Assembly: GCA_964569695.1 (NCBI GenBank)
Contig: CAZMUA010000008.1
Coordinates: 62,001-126,000, forward strand
Length of the DNA stretch: 64,000 nucleotides
Direction of reading: 5' to 3'
Source: UBA8106 sp964569695
GTDB taxonomy: Bacteria > Acidobacteriota > Vicinamibacteria > Vicinamibacterales > UBA823
Shown here piece after piece: positions 9,814-19,251 of the stretch. A program made the position numbers and the translations under genes. The first letter of the stretch is position 1, and each line of letters starts with the position of its first letter. The notes below the pieces were generated by a model. The model was not told the origin of the DNA. It worked only from the letters and a program-made list of their open reading frames with translations, and made no database searches.

Positions 9814-11928
9814 TTAATCCTTCTTGCCTGACTGTTCGTCACTTTCTTTCTCTTGTAAAAGAGCCTTGCGACTGAGTCGGACTTTTCCTGAAGGGTCAAC
9901 GTTTATCACCTTTACAAGGATGCGTTCGCCATCCTGAAGCTCATCACGAACGTCTTTGACACGATGATTTGCAATTTCCGAGACGTGCAGTAGGCCGTCG
10001 ATTCCAGGCATTATTTCTACAAAGGCACCGAAGTCGGTGATGCGTTGTACTCGACCCATATATGATTTATTGAGTTCTGGGCTCGCTGTGAGTTCTTGAA
10101 TGATATCGATTGCCTTCTGGGCAGAAGATTCATCAGACGATGCGACATTTACCTGTCCGTCATCCTCGACATTGATTTTGACACCTGTGCGCTCAATGAT
10201 GCTTCTGATCATTTTTCCGCCTGGGCCAATGACGTCGCGAATCTTATCTACCGGAATCTTGACCGTCACGATTCGAGGCGCATACGTGGAAATGTCTTCC
10301 CGAAAAGCTGGTAAGGTGCCGCTCATTTTATCTAGAATGTGCAGCCTACCAACTCGTGCCTGCTCAAGTGCTTCACGCATGATCTCTGTAGTGATGCCAG
10401 CAACCTTAATGTCCATCTGTAGAGCAGTTATACCTTTTTCGGTACCAGCAACTTTAAAGTCCATGTCGCCATAATGATCTTCAGCTCCAGCGATGTCACT
10501 GAGAATTGCGTGTTGCCCATTCTTCTCATCTAGAATAAGTCCCATCGCAACACCTGCAACAGGTGATGCCAATGGTACGCCGGCATCCATTAAGCTGAGA
10601 GTAGAGCCGCACACTGTGGCCATTGATGACGAACCGTTTGATTCCAGAATTTCCGATACGGCGCGCATAGTGTAGGGAAATTTATCTTCATCTGGGATCA
10701 CGGGTGCTAATGCACGTTCCGCAAGAGCGCCGTGTCCTATTTCCCTACGTCCAGGGCCTCTTAGAAATTTTACTTCGCCGACTGAAAAAGGAGGGAAATT
10801 GTAATGCAACATGAATCGCCGATAAGTTTCACCGGCCAGCGTTTCAATTTTTTGTTTATCGTCACCAGTGCCTAAAGTGGTTGTAACTAAAGCCTGCGTT
10901 TCACCCCTTGTGAACACCGCTGAACCGTGGGTACGAGGTAACAGGCCAACCTCAGACGAAATTGGTCGAATTTCGTCGAACTTTCTTCCATCTAAACGTA
11001 TCTGACGCTCAAGAATTTCAGAACGTAATACCTGTTCATTGAGTTCCTTGAATATCTTCTTGGCATCCGCCTGCAGATTTGTATCGTCTTCTGGTAAGGT
11101 CGCCAGTAGGTCATCAAGAACTTGGTCAACTTGGGCATAGTTCTCAATTTTTCCCCGGATGCGCATTGCGTCAGTTAATGGATTGAGTACTTTCGACTCA
11201 ATGTCACTTCGTCTCTCAGGAGCTATTGTATGTGGCTCGACTGTTAATTTCTGTTTGCCGACCTCACCTGCCATCGTGTCAATCAACTCGATAATTTGTT
11301 TGATAACAGCATGACCCTTTTCGAGCGCTTCCAGGATTTGACCTTCAGAAATCTGTTCAGCTCCGGCCTCAACCATTACGATGGCATCCTTAGTGCCAGC
11401 TATAACTAGATCCAGGATGCTATTTTGTCGTTCTTCGTATGATGGGTTGATTACGTATTCACCTTCTATTAGGCCGACACGCACTGATGCGATAGTTTGA
11501 GTAAACGGAATGTTTGAAAATGCAAGCGCTGCAGAGGCGCCCGTGAGAGCGAGGACATCGGAATCGTAGTTGGTGTCTGCCGAGAGGACGAAGGCAATGA
11601 CTTGTGTTTCGCGTTGCCATCCTTGTGGGAATAAAGGGCGAAGTGGTCGATCGATCACTCGACTTGTGAGCGTTTCCTTTTCTGTGGGCCTACCTTCCCG
11701 CTTGAAAAACCCTCCTGGAATTCTTCCTGAAGCGTATGCGTTTTCCTTGTAATCCACTGTTAAGGGAAGAAAATCAATGCCTTCGCGTGCGGTAGACGCG
11801 CAGCAAGCTGTGACTAGCACCATGGTATCGCCGTAACGGACCACTACGGCACCATCCGCCTGCTTAGCCAGTTTTCCAGTTTCGATCGAGAAAATCTCTC
11901 GTCCGATTTTCAGATCACGTGTGTGCAT
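9814..11928 (-). CDS. pnp: polyribonucleotide nucleotidyltransferase (PNPase)
   Basis: Phosphorolytic 3'-5' exoribonuclease of the RNA degradosome. The 704-residue protein has the normal architecture. The first RNase PH core starts at the N-terminus (GKLAKQADGAVVVRYGDTMVLVT). An alpha-helical linker follows, then the second RNase PH core (about 310-540) with FRGPGRREIGHG-type phosphate/RNA-binding residues (LRGPGRREIGHGALAERAL) and the catalytic-site Asp in GDMDFKVAGT. A KH domain (about 553-615, IRDVIGPGGKMIRSI) and an S1 domain (about 620-690, GRVQRITDFGAFVEI) end the protein. It is the last gene of the rimP-pnp operon, directly after rpsO, the same order as in E. coli. A short spacer of 92 bases separates them and contains small inverted repeats that could be RNase III-type processing sites; that is inference. 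Confidence 0.98.
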   Translation of the reverse strand: MHTRDLKIGREIFSIETGKLAKQADGAVVVRYGDTMVLVTACCASTAREGIDFLPLTVDYKENAYASGRIPGGFFKREGRPTEKETLTSRVIDRPLRPLFPQGWQRETQVIAFVLSADTNYDSDVLALTGASAALAFSNIPFTQTIASVRVGLIEGEYVINPSYEERQNSILDLVIAGTKDAIVMVEAGAEQISEGQILEALEKGHAVIKQIIELIDTMAGEVGKQKLTVEPHTIAPERRSDIESKVLNPLTDAMRIRGKIENYAQVDQVLDDLLATLPEDDTNLQADAKKIFKELNEQVLRSEILERQIRLDGRKFDEIRPISSEVGLLPRTHGSAVFTRGETQALVTTTLGTGDDKQKIETLAGETYRRFMLHYNFPPFSVGEVKFLRGPGRREIGHGALAERALAPVIPDEDKFPYTMRAVSEILESNGSSSMATVCGSTLSLMDAGVPLASPVAGVAMGLILDEKNGQHAILSDIAGAEDHYGDMDFKVAGTEKGITALQMDIKVAGITTEIMREALEQARVGRLHILDKMSGTLPAFREDISTYAPRIVTVKIPVDKIRDVIGPGGKMIRSIIERTGVKINVEDDGQVNVASSDESSAQKAIDIIQELTASPELNKSYMGRVQRITDFGAFVEIMPGIDGLLHVSEIANHRVKDVRDELQDGERILVKVINVDPSGKVRLSRKALLQEKESDEQSGKKD

Positions 11929-12021
11929 AGGTAAATCGCCTTTACTGATGTTTCGGGGAAGTGACGAACTTCACGGTTGTAGAGCTTATCCGGATGCTTC
12001 CACTAGGTACCCTAGCAGAGA

Positions 12022-12291
12022 CTACTTACGAATACCCAGCCTTTGGATCAGACTCGCATAACGGTCCGAATCTTTCCGCTTAAGGTAATCTAGCAGGCGC
12101 CGCCGTTGTCCGACAAGTTTAAGCAAGCCCCGTCGTGAATTATGGTCCTTCGCGTTTAACTTGGCATGCTCCGTTAGATAACTAATGCGTTCGCTGAGCA
12201 GTGCGACTTGCACTTCTGGTGAACCTGTGTCGCTATCGTGGGTGCGATAGTCACCGATTAAATTTGTTTTATGCTCAGGTTGCAAAACCAA
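12022..12291 (-). CDS. rpsO: 30S ribosomal protein S15
   Basis: Primary 16S rRNA-binding protein of the 30S platform. I place the start at the TTG at 12291, giving 89 residues, the standard S15 length. Aligned from this start, the protein matches E. coli S15 without a gap up to DTGSPEVQVALL. The sequence GGAGGT lies at the right distance before this TTG. The ATG at 12306 would add five residues (MEVTD), has no ribosome site before it, and overlaps that GGAGGT. HNSRRGLLKLVGQRRRLLDYL and the C-terminal LIQRLGIRK are family signatures. It lies between truB and pnp. A hairpin leader upstream (12310-12359) may allow autoregulation. Confidence 0.96.
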   Translation of the reverse strand: MVLQPEHKTNLIGDYRTHDSDTGSPEVQVALLSERISYLTEHAKLNAKDHNSRRGLLKLVGQRRRLLDYLKRKDSDRYASLIQRLGIRK

Positions 12292-12309
12292 GTCAGTTAC
12301 CTCCATGCA

Positions 12310-12359
12310 GGGTCTAGCTTCAAGCGCGAACTACAGATTGACGAGCTTGAAGCCCACCC
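12310..12359 (-). promoter_or_regulatory. candidate S15 autoregulatory leader hairpin
   Basis: Read on the minus strand, GGGT-GG-GCTTCAAGC pairs with GCTTGAAGC-TAG-ACCC. That gives a 9-bp perfect stem plus a 4-bp outer stem across a small internal loop, with a 19-base apical loop. It ends about 10 bases before the GGAGGT of rpsO. S15 represses its own mRNA through structured leaders in several phyla, with unrelated folds in each. The assignment here rests on position and base pairing only. Confidence 0.5.
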
Positions 12360-12397
12360 AGCCTTGTGAATTTTCTTTCTCATTTTAAACATCCATT

Positions 12398-13369
12398 TTA
12401 AACCAGAACAACCATCGGATGCAAAAGGCCTGTCGGTTTAGGCTGGGCGAGTGCGATGAGTGAGCCGTCTTGACTTAGTAACCTAATCCAGGTTGTGGAA
12501 TCCATAACTCCTGCAGTGGAACGGCTAAGATTTGACCCCATTCCATTAGAAATGTCTCTCTCTAGGAGAAGGTTTCCATGTGCAGCTCGTGTTTGACCAC
12601 GCAAGGTGAGTTTAACAGATGGTAGATGCTGCAATAGTTTTGAGAGTGGGATGATCTGTGTCAGTGCAGCCACACCTTGTTGTTGAATATCAGAGACAGA
12701 AAGTGCCGTTTCAAGTCCAAATTCACCACTTCGTTCTCGCCTCAGTGCTTCTAAATAAGCTCCGCAACCTAAGGCTTGCCCGATGTCATTTGCTAAGGAT
12801 CGCACGTAGAATCCAGGTGAGCAAACCAGACGAATTCTGAGCAAATCGACAGTGAATTCAAGTAAATCAAGACGTTCAACATGCACGTTTACCGGTTCTG
12901 GTGTAATTGGGCGTCCTCGTCTTGCCAGTGTGTACGCTCGCTGACCTTCAATTTTCTTTGCTGAAAACGGTGGTGGAGTTTGTAAAAATGAGCCGGTGAA
13001 TTTATTGAGAACATTTTGAACACGATGGCGGTCCACTAACAGTCCAGTCCGAGATTCCAAACCCATGATTGTTTTGGAAGTCGACTGCTGTAGCACACCA
13101 GTTCGGTCAAAGGTGTCAGTCGAGGTTCCAAGTCGTATTGAGGCTTCGTAGATCTTTGGTGCGATTGACAGAAAATCTGCTAAGCGAGTCGCTCGTCCGA
13201 TAACAAGCGGTAAGATCCCTGTAGCTAATGGATCGAGAGTGCCAATGTGACCAATTTTCTTAATCTGCAACGCTCGCCGTGTACGAATGACCACGTCGTG
13301 TGACGTGAGTCCTGGGGGTTTGTCAACAAGAAGCACGCCGTGATTTGTTGTCTGATCTGATTGAAGCAC
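12398..13369 (-). CDS. truB: tRNA pseudouridine(55) synthase
   Basis: Converts U55 of tRNAs to pseudouridine. The 323-residue protein carries the TruB N-terminal motif GVLLVDKPPGLTSHDVV and the catalytic block GHIGTLDPLATGILPLVIG with the nucleophile Asp. It also has the KKIEGQRAYTLARRG and CSPGFYVRSLANDIG motifs. The C-terminal PUA-like portion is short. The start is GTG, with only a weak AGG upstream. It sits between nrnA and rpsO in the translation-factor operon, the order seen in many bacteria. Confidence 0.97.
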   Translation of the reverse strand: MLQSDQTTNHGVLLVDKPPGLTSHDVVIRTRRALQIKKIGHIGTLDPLATGILPLVIGRATRLADFLSIAPKIYEASIRLGTSTDTFDRTGVLQQSTSKTIMGLESRTGLLVDRHRVQNVLNKFTGSFLQTPPPFSAKKIEGQRAYTLARRGRPITPEPVNVHVERLDLLEFTVDLLRIRLVCSPGFYVRSLANDIGQALGCGAYLEALRRERSGEFGLETALSVSDIQQQGVAALTQIIPLSKLLQHLPSVKLTLRGQTRAAHGNLLLERDISNGMGSNLSRSTAGVMDSTTWIRLLSQDGSLIALAQPKPTGLLHPMVVLV

Positions 13370-13414
13370 TTTCTGATGAACCTAGGTATTACGTGAGATG
13401 TTATCAGTTGATTG

Positions 13415-14410
13415 TTATGAATCAGACGATTCATTATCGAGAGTTGCCGTTATCTTGCTAATCAGTGTTTTACGAACATCCTGAATAGGTGCATCAGAGG
13501 TAAAACCAGCTGCATTTGCATGTCCACCACCCCCGTAGGTCACAGCGACAGATCGAACATCAATGTTTCCCTTTGACCGGAGGCTAACTCGCAAAGGTTG
13601 TCCATTGAGATCCTTAAAAAATGCGACGGCTTGCACCACTTCGGCTGACAGTGGAATATTAACAAGGCCTTCGAGGTCATCTTCGGAGCCACCAGTCTCA
13701 TTCATGATTTCGTCATTCAAGTAAATTACCGCAAGCCGGTCAGAGGCTTCAAGATCCATCTTATTGAGAATGGAACCTACAAGTTTTAGACGTCCACGAG
13801 TTCCACTATCAAAGACCTTACGGGCGATAGAAGATGGGTTCACCCCAGCCTCTACAAGTTGGCGACACATCTCAAAGGTCCTGGCGGTAATATTGCCATA
13901 GTGAAAAGATCCTGTGTCTGTAAGGGCGGCTAGGTAGAGGTGAGTAGCGATGTCATGTGTGATTCTGATACCCAGAAAACGAATTAGATCGAATACCATT
14001 TCACCGCAGGCTGCTGCTGTTTCGTCGATCCAATTGATATCGCCGTAGTTTTCGTTACCTAAGTGGTGGTCGATATTAATCGTATAGTTTCCTTGTAACT
14101 CTTCAACACCCGGTCGACCCAAGTTGCTGCACTCCATGACGATAAGAGCCTCGAAGTTTCCCATGGCAGTCGAAGAAATTTCAATGTCTTGAACACCTGG
14201 AAAGGTGCGATACAAATCAGGCGTCGGGTCGCAGTTGATTATCCGCACCTGTTTATTGAGTTGTTTTAGAGCGAATGCCATGGCCAGTTGAGAGCCGATT
14301 GCATCACCGTCAGGTCTTGCATGCGACGTGAGCAAGAACCTTTCTCGATTCTGTATCACATCGCAAATACTTGCGAGCGCGCTATTCTTACTCTCATTCG
14401 GTGTCATCAT
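13415..14410 (-). CDS. nrnA: DHH/DHHA1 phosphoesterase, NrnA-type oligoribonuclease/pAp phosphatase
   Basis: Predicted to degrade nano-RNAs and to dephosphorylate 3'-phosphoadenosine 5'-phosphate, using Mn2+. The 331-residue length is typical. N-terminal DHH motifs are SHARPDGDAIGSQL (motif I), ECSNLGRPG in place of the usual Asp-rich motif II, and NIDHHLGNENYGDINW (the DHH motif). The C-terminal DHHA1 domain ends in the GGGGHANAAGF motif. The position between rbfA and truB is the conserved one for NrnA. The first 17 bases overlap the end of rbfA, which indicates translational coupling. Phylum-level variation means the balance between the two activities is unknown. Confidence 0.9.
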   Translation of the reverse strand: MMTPNESKNSALASICDVIQNRERFLLTSHARPDGDAIGSQLAMAFALKQLNKQVRIINCDPTPDLYRTFPGVQDIEISSTAMGNFEALIVMECSNLGRPGVEELQGNYTINIDHHLGNENYGDINWIDETAAACGEMVFDLIRFLGIRITHDIATHLYLAALTDTGSFHYGNITARTFEMCRQLVEAGVNPSSIARKVFDSGTRGRLKLVGSILNKMDLEASDRLAVIYLNDEIMNETGGSEDDLEGLVNIPLSAEVVQAVAFFKDLNGQPLRVSLRSKGNIDVRSVAVTYGGGGHANAAGFTSDAPIQDVRKTLISKITATLDNESSDS

Positions 14411-14783
14411 CGTTCAGTGTAGCTTGGTTGGCTTGTGTCGACAGACCTAGACCCTCAAGTAGTTCCTGGATTCGTTCGTGATGGCCGATTGATTCGTCAA
14501 AATTAAATCGTAATTCTGGTATGCGTTTCAGGTGGAGGCGTTTGCCTATCTGGCGACGAAGAAAAGGAGCCGCGCGGCCTAAGGCTTTCGCACTGTTTTG
14601 ACGGGCTCGCTGGTCACCTATACAGGTGTAATAAACTCGCGCATGCTGCAGATCAGCTGTTAAATCTACGCGGGTGAGGGTTACGAACCCCATACCGGGA
14701 TCTTTCACGGTCCTAGTCAACAATTCGCTCAATTCAGATCGAAGAAGATCGGCTACACGTTCACGGCGAGATCCTTGAGACAT
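14394..14783 (-). CDS. rbfA: 30S ribosome-binding factor A
   Basis: KH-fold factor that binds the 30S subunit late in its assembly and is needed for 16S 5'-end maturation. The 129 residues show the family pattern: RRERVADLLRSELSELLTRTVKDPG at the N-terminus, VTLTRVDLTADLQHARVYYT, and a C-terminal RIPELRFNFDESIGH block. AGGAAAG lies upstream of the ATG. It is co-directional with infB and the DUF503 gene and overlaps nrnA. Confidence 0.96.
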   Translation of the reverse strand: MSQGSRRERVADLLRSELSELLTRTVKDPGMGFVTLTRVDLTADLQHARVYYTCIGDQRARQNSAKALGRAAPFLRRQIGKRLHLKRIPELRFNFDESIGHHERIQELLEGLGLSTQANQATLNDDDTE

Positions 14784-14807
14784 GTAAAAACTTTCCTAAC
14801 ATCGATA

Positions 14808-15092
14808 TTATGTTAAAAATTCAACGAGGCTACCGCACACAAGTCCAGGGTAGATACGCTCAATTTCATTTTCGGCTGCTGCCAAAGCTTGGTCTACGGT
14901 TTTGGTGTCGGTGCTTATTGCGACGACATCTAAACGGGCTCTTTGCCACAGGTTGTGATGATCTGTCTCAGCAATTGCTATGTTAAATTTTCTGAGGCGA
15001 TCTTTCACACTACGTAAGACCATGCGCTTCTCCTTTAGGGAGCTGGCATTTGGTAGGTGTAACTCAAGCGAGAGGAGCCCTACGACAGGCAT
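14808..15092 (-). CDS. DUF503 (YlxP-like) protein
   Basis: A 94-residue protein of the YlxP/DUF503 family, found between infB and rbfA in many bacteria. The family motif LELHLPNASSLKEKRMVLRSVKDRLR is at the N-terminus and the DHHNLWQRARLDVVAIS core follows. The family folds as a small ferredoxin-like protein and has been linked to ribosome or translation functions by context only. It lies 15 bases downstream of infB. Confidence 0.9.
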   Translation of the reverse strand: MPVVGLLSLELHLPNASSLKEKRMVLRSVKDRLRKFNIAIAETDHHNLWQRARLDVVAISTDTKTVDQALAAAENEIERIYPGLVCGSLVEFLT

Positions 15093-15107
15093 ATCCTAAG
15101 AAATGGA

Positions 15108-17747
15108 TTAGACAGTAACCGCGACTTCTTCAATCGTGAACACCTCAATCACATCACCGACCTTGATATCGTTATAGCGATCGAATGCGATACCACATTC
15201 CAAGCCAGTCTTGACTTCCTTTACGTCATCCTTGAAGCGTTTCAGCGAGCCGATACGCCCTTCATGTATAAGCACATTATCTCGCAGTAAGCGTGCCTGT
15301 GCTTGACCCTCGCGCGTCATTCGTCCTTCTGTGACCATACATCCTGCAACTAAACCAAATTTAGGCACCTTAAATGTGTCACGAACAGTAGCCGCGCCAA
15401 GACGGAGTTCCTTGGCTGTTGGCTCCAGTAAGCCAGACATGGCCTTCTGGATTTCGTCGCTAATCTTATAAATGACTGAATGGAGACGAACGTCAACGTG
15501 TTCACGTTCGGCCACTTCGCTCGCATTACGATCAGGGCGGACGTTGAACCCAATTACGACTGCATTCGATGCGGAGGCGAGAAGGATGTCAGATTCATTT
15601 ACAGCTCCAACTCCAGCATGAATAATTCGAATCTTTACATCTTCATTGCCAAGTTTCGAAAGGGTCTCTCTTAACACTTCGGCTGATCCCTGTACGTCAG
15701 CCTTGATAATGACTGGAAGTTCCTTGACATCGCCTTCCGCCATTTGTTGCTGAAGCGATTCAAGAGTCACGGGGCCGGCTCCCTTACCCAAGTCTCGTGC
15801 TCTTTCTTTTTCTTGTCTAACAAGAGCTACTTGCCGTGCCTTGGCCGCATCCGTAAGTGCCTGGAAAGTATCACCAGGGTTTGGTAATGCGGTAAGTCCG
15901 AGGACTTCGACTGGAGTTGATGGCGGTGCTTCCTTGATCTGCTGGCTTTGATCATCGATAAGGGCTCGAACTTTTCCAGTGACTGTTCCAGCAATGAAAA
16001 TGTCGCCTACTCGGAGCGTGCCATCTTGGATGAGAATAGTCGCTACTGGACCTCGACCACGGTCGAGTTTTGATTCTAGTACCGTGCCAGCCGCTTTCCG
16101 TTTTGGATTAGCTTTCAACTCGCCCAGTTCGGTAACCAGTATGATCATTTCAAGTAAAGCATCAAGGTTCTGTTTCTTTTTAGCCGAAACCTCGACAGTG
16201 ACCGTTGTCCCACCCCATTCTTCTGGTGTAAGTTCAAGTTCGGATAGTTCTGTTTTCACACGTTCGGAATTGGCATCAGCTTTATCAATCTTATTCACCG
16301 CTACAATTATGGGGACCTCGGCCGCTTTAGCATGGTCGATAGCTTCTTTTGTCTGAGGCATGACTCCATCATCGGCAGCCACGACAAGAACGACGACATC
16401 CGTGACTCCCGCACCACGAGCACGCATAAGTGTGAAAGCTTCGTGACCTGGCGTATCTAAGAAAATTACACGCTGGTTATTCACTTTGACGGCATAAGCA
16501 CCAATATGTTGTGTAATGCCACCAGCCTCACGTTCGGCAACACGAGTTTCCCGAATAGCATCTAGCAGGGTTGTCTTACCATGGTCGACGTGTCCCATGA
16601 CGGTCACAACTGGTGCACGCGTTACAAGATCGGCTGGCTCTGAAACCTGCTCCTCTAGATGGAGCATCTCCTCTTCGAATGTGCGCATCGTTACGTCAGC
16701 ACCGAATTCACGCGCGATCGTGGTTGCAGTCTCAGTGTCAAGGGTGTTGTTAATTGTCATCATGATCCGCTTGTCAATGAGTTTCTTTAAAACATCTTTC
16801 GCACGCACTTCAAGCTTGTCTGCCAAATCCTTTACCGTCATGCCCTCCGCTAAAGTGATCGTCCGTGTTATTTCTGGAAGCGGTGTCGGCTCGACTGCTG
16901 CTGCCGTAGGGCGTTGAGTTCGCTTCCGTCCCCCAGGTCGTCCACCAGGGCGACCACGGTACGTTGGTCGATAGGCTGGGCGAGGCGTGTGAGCGCCCGG
17001 TCTTGCTGGGAGCGGTGGGCGTACGGGTTGAGAGGGAAGTGGCCTAGGGCCACCGACCGGCGGTGTTTGCAAAGGTGATACCGCGACTCGTGGTGAAGCG
17101 GTTTGAGTTACTTGACGCGCTCTTGGTTGCGTTTTTGGTCGGGTAGTAGATGGTTTCTTGGGTTGGGGCTCATCCTTACCGGTTTGTTGAGAATCACTTG
17201 TTGATTGATCAATTACAGCATCAGCCGATTTCGATGAATCAGCATCTTCGACCCTTAAGCGAAGCTTTGAAGGGATAATCCGACCTGGTTTTGAAGGTGC
17301 TGGACTAGGTGTTGTTTTCGCTGGCTGTGTTTCTACCGTCTTGTCGACTATTTCTACAGAGGCTGTTTCGACAGCAGTTTCATCAGTAACGGTCGATTCT
17401 TCTTCTTCGCTGACAGTTGGTTTGTGAGACTTGACCTTTACGAGTCGTGGCGGTGGTAGTGGACGGCTCGCAGGTTTTTCAGTTTTGGACGATTTTGCAG
17501 TCGAAGCCTTGCGCTTCTTGGTTTTTAGCGCAGGTTTCGACAAAGTTTTAGAGAGTGGTTCCTTCGAGGATATTGACAGGCCAAGCTCTTTAGCAACACG
17601 CTCAATAAATTGTCGAGCGACGACCTCTTCGATTGAGCTTGATGCGCTCTTAACATCGATTCCATGGTCGCGTCGAAGTCTGGCTATGACATCCTGACTT
17701 GTAATATCAAGTATGCTCGCAACTTTATAAACTCGAACAGTGCTCAA
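15108..17747 (-). CDS. infB: translation initiation factor IF-2
   Basis: GTPase that delivers fMet-tRNA to the 30S subunit. The protein has 879 residues. An IF2_N helical domain (VRVYKVASILDITSQDVIARL) is followed by a Lys/Pro/Thr-rich disordered region to about residue 290. A second IF2_N-type domain (EGMTVKDLADKLEVRAKDVLKK) comes next. The G domain has G1 GHVDHGKTTLLDA, DTPGHEAF and NKIDKADA, and domains II-IV end in VGDVIEVF. The start is TTG with AGGTAA upstream; the first residues STVRVYKVA match the family. It follows nusA directly; no ylxR or L7Ae-like gene lies between them, although these are common at this place in Firmicutes. Confidence 0.97.
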   Translation of the reverse strand: MSTVRVYKVASILDITSQDVIARLRRDHGIDVKSASSSIEEVVARQFIERVAKELGLSISSKEPLSKTLSKPALKTKKRKASTAKSSKTEKPASRPLPPPRLVKVKSHKPTVSEEEESTVTDETAVETASVEIVDKTVETQPAKTTPSPAPSKPGRIIPSKLRLRVEDADSSKSADAVIDQSTSDSQQTGKDEPQPKKPSTTRPKTQPRARQVTQTASPRVAVSPLQTPPVGGPRPLPSQPVRPPLPARPGAHTPRPAYRPTYRGRPGGRPGGRKRTQRPTAAAVEPTPLPEITRTITLAEGMTVKDLADKLEVRAKDVLKKLIDKRIMMTINNTLDTETATTIAREFGADVTMRTFEEEMLHLEEQVSEPADLVTRAPVVTVMGHVDHGKTTLLDAIRETRVAEREAGGITQHIGAYAVKVNNQRVIFLDTPGHEAFTLMRARGAGVTDVVVLVVAADDGVMPQTKEAIDHAKAAEVPIIVAVNKIDKADANSERVKTELSELELTPEEWGGTTVTVEVSAKKKQNLDALLEMIILVTELGELKANPKRKAAGTVLESKLDRGRGPVATILIQDGTLRVGDIFIAGTVTGKVRALIDDQSQQIKEAPPSTPVEVLGLTALPNPGDTFQALTDAAKARQVALVRQEKERARDLGKGAGPVTLESLQQQMAEGDVKELPVIIKADVQGSAEVLRETLSKLGNEDVKIRIIHAGVGAVNESDILLASASNAVVIGFNVRPDRNASEVAEREHVDVRLHSVIYKISDEIQKAMSGLLEPTAKELRLGAATVRDTFKVPKFGLVAGCMVTEGRMTREGQAQARLLRDNVLIHEGRIGSLKRFKDDVKEVKTGLECGIAFDRYNDIKVGDVIEVFTIEEVAVTV

Positions 17748-17805
17748 AGTTACCTCATTTTAGCGTTGTATTTTTATCAGTTCACCGAATGTGAATACAT
17801 CATCC

Positions 17806-19242
17806 CTAAGCCTGCTCAGCAGCTGATTCGTCGACTGCTTTTTCGTCTATTGAGGTTTCTTCCTCAGTGAGTTGGTCAGTGGTTTCCTCGATTTCTTCCT
17901 CAGTAGACTGTTCAGGTGTTTCTTTCATCGCGGCTTCTGCAGCCGCTTGTTTAGCTGCTTCCTCGGCTGCCTCTTGCTCTAACTTGGCCTTTGTTTCAGC
18001 CGCCACGCGAGCCGCATTCTGTAACGCTGTTGCCATTTTCTCATCTATCGATAACAAATTGGCTATATCAGTTGCAGAACTCTCACACAATCGGTCTACT
18101 GTATTGAGTTCAGACGTAGATAGCGTTTCCCACATGGCGTCGGTAAAACCGTCCACAGTCGCAAGCGTTGCAGCCAACTCGAATTTCGCATCAACTTCAC
18201 GACGTACGTCCTCTTCGCTCTTGATGTCGATCTTCCAACCTGTGAGTTTAGCTGCCAGTCTAACGTTTTGCCCTTTCTTACCGATTGCGAGTGAGAGCTG
18301 TTTATCTTCGACAATTACTTCCACCACTTTTTCTGCTTCGTCCAAGACTGACAGACTTTGAATTCGTGCAGGGCTGATCGCATTAGTGATTAAGGAGTTC
18401 ACATCATTGGCCCATTCAATAATGTCAATTTTTTCCCCTCTTAATTCACGAATGATCGATTGGACGCGCGTTCCTTTCATGCCGACACATGCACCAACTG
18501 GATCAATGTCTCGTTCTTGTGAAAACACAGCGATCTTTGCTCGGTCGCCAGCTTCTCGCACTGCACCACGAATTTGCACCGTCCCGTCATAAATTTCTGG
18601 AACTTCTTGTTCAAATAATTTAATAAGGAGTGCTGGATCCGTGCGTGAAAGAATAATTTGAGGCCCTTTTGTTCCACCGCGATTGACGCCCTTAATGACC
18701 GCACGTAATCGGTCGCCGACTGCATAGTTTTCAGCTCGCGATTGCTCCTTGCGTGGTAACAGGGCTTCAACCCGACCCATTTCGATAATAATGTCGCCAC
18801 TTTCAAATCGCTTTACGGTTCCATTGATGACTTCACCTTCACGGTCTCCGTACTCAGCGTAGATATGTTCGCGCTCGGCTTCACGAACCTTTTGAAAGAT
18901 AACTTGTTTTGCTGTCTGCGCAGCAATTCGACCCAAAACGTCAGTTGCTTTGGGGAATTCAATCTCCATGTCTACTTCAGCTTCATCGCCATAGAGTTTT
19001 TGAGCCTCTTCGAGTGAAATCTCTATCAGAGGGTCGGTTACTTCGTTCACAATATGTCGCACTGTGAATAACTCAACCTGGCCCGTTTCGACATTAAACT
19101 TGGTACGGAAGTCCTCGTCAGTTTTATAATATTTTCTGGAGGCAGTTAACACAGCATCTTCGATTGCCGTGATAATGACATCGGGTTCGATACCCTTTTC
19201 TTTCGCGAGCACTTCGATTGTTTGCTGTAATTCTTTACTCAT
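17806..19242 (-). CDS. nusA: transcription termination/antitermination factor NusA
   Basis: RNA polymerase-binding factor acting in pausing, termination and antitermination. The 478-residue protein has the NusA N-terminal domain (EVLAKEKGIEPDVIITAIEDAV), an S1 domain (INGTVKRFESGDIIIEMGRVEALLP), and two KH domains (VGACVGMKGTRVQSII and AIGKKGQNVRLAAKL). A helix-hairpin-helix-like stretch (DRLCESSATDIANLLSI) and an acidic Ala/Glu-rich tail end the protein. It is 9 bases downstream of rimP and 58 bases upstream of infB. The candidate terminator ahead of rimP would place this gene under its own attenuation, which is inference. Confidence 0.97.
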   Translation of the reverse strand: MSKELQQTIEVLAKEKGIEPDVIITAIEDAVLTASRKYYKTDEDFRTKFNVETGQVELFTVRHIVNEVTDPLIEISLEEAQKLYGDEAEVDMEIEFPKATDVLGRIAAQTAKQVIFQKVREAEREHIYAEYGDREGEVINGTVKRFESGDIIIEMGRVEALLPRKEQSRAENYAVGDRLRAVIKGVNRGGTKGPQIILSRTDPALLIKLFEQEVPEIYDGTVQIRGAVREAGDRAKIAVFSQERDIDPVGACVGMKGTRVQSIIRELRGEKIDIIEWANDVNSLITNAISPARIQSLSVLDEAEKVVEVIVEDKQLSLAIGKKGQNVRLAAKLTGWKIDIKSEEDVRREVDAKFELAATLATVDGFTDAMWETLSTSELNTVDRLCESSATDIANLLSIDEKMATALQNAARVAAETKAKLEQEAAEEAAKQAAAEAAMKETPEQSTEEEIEETTDQLTEEETSIDEKAVDESAAEQA

Positions 19243-19251
19243 ATTAATCTC

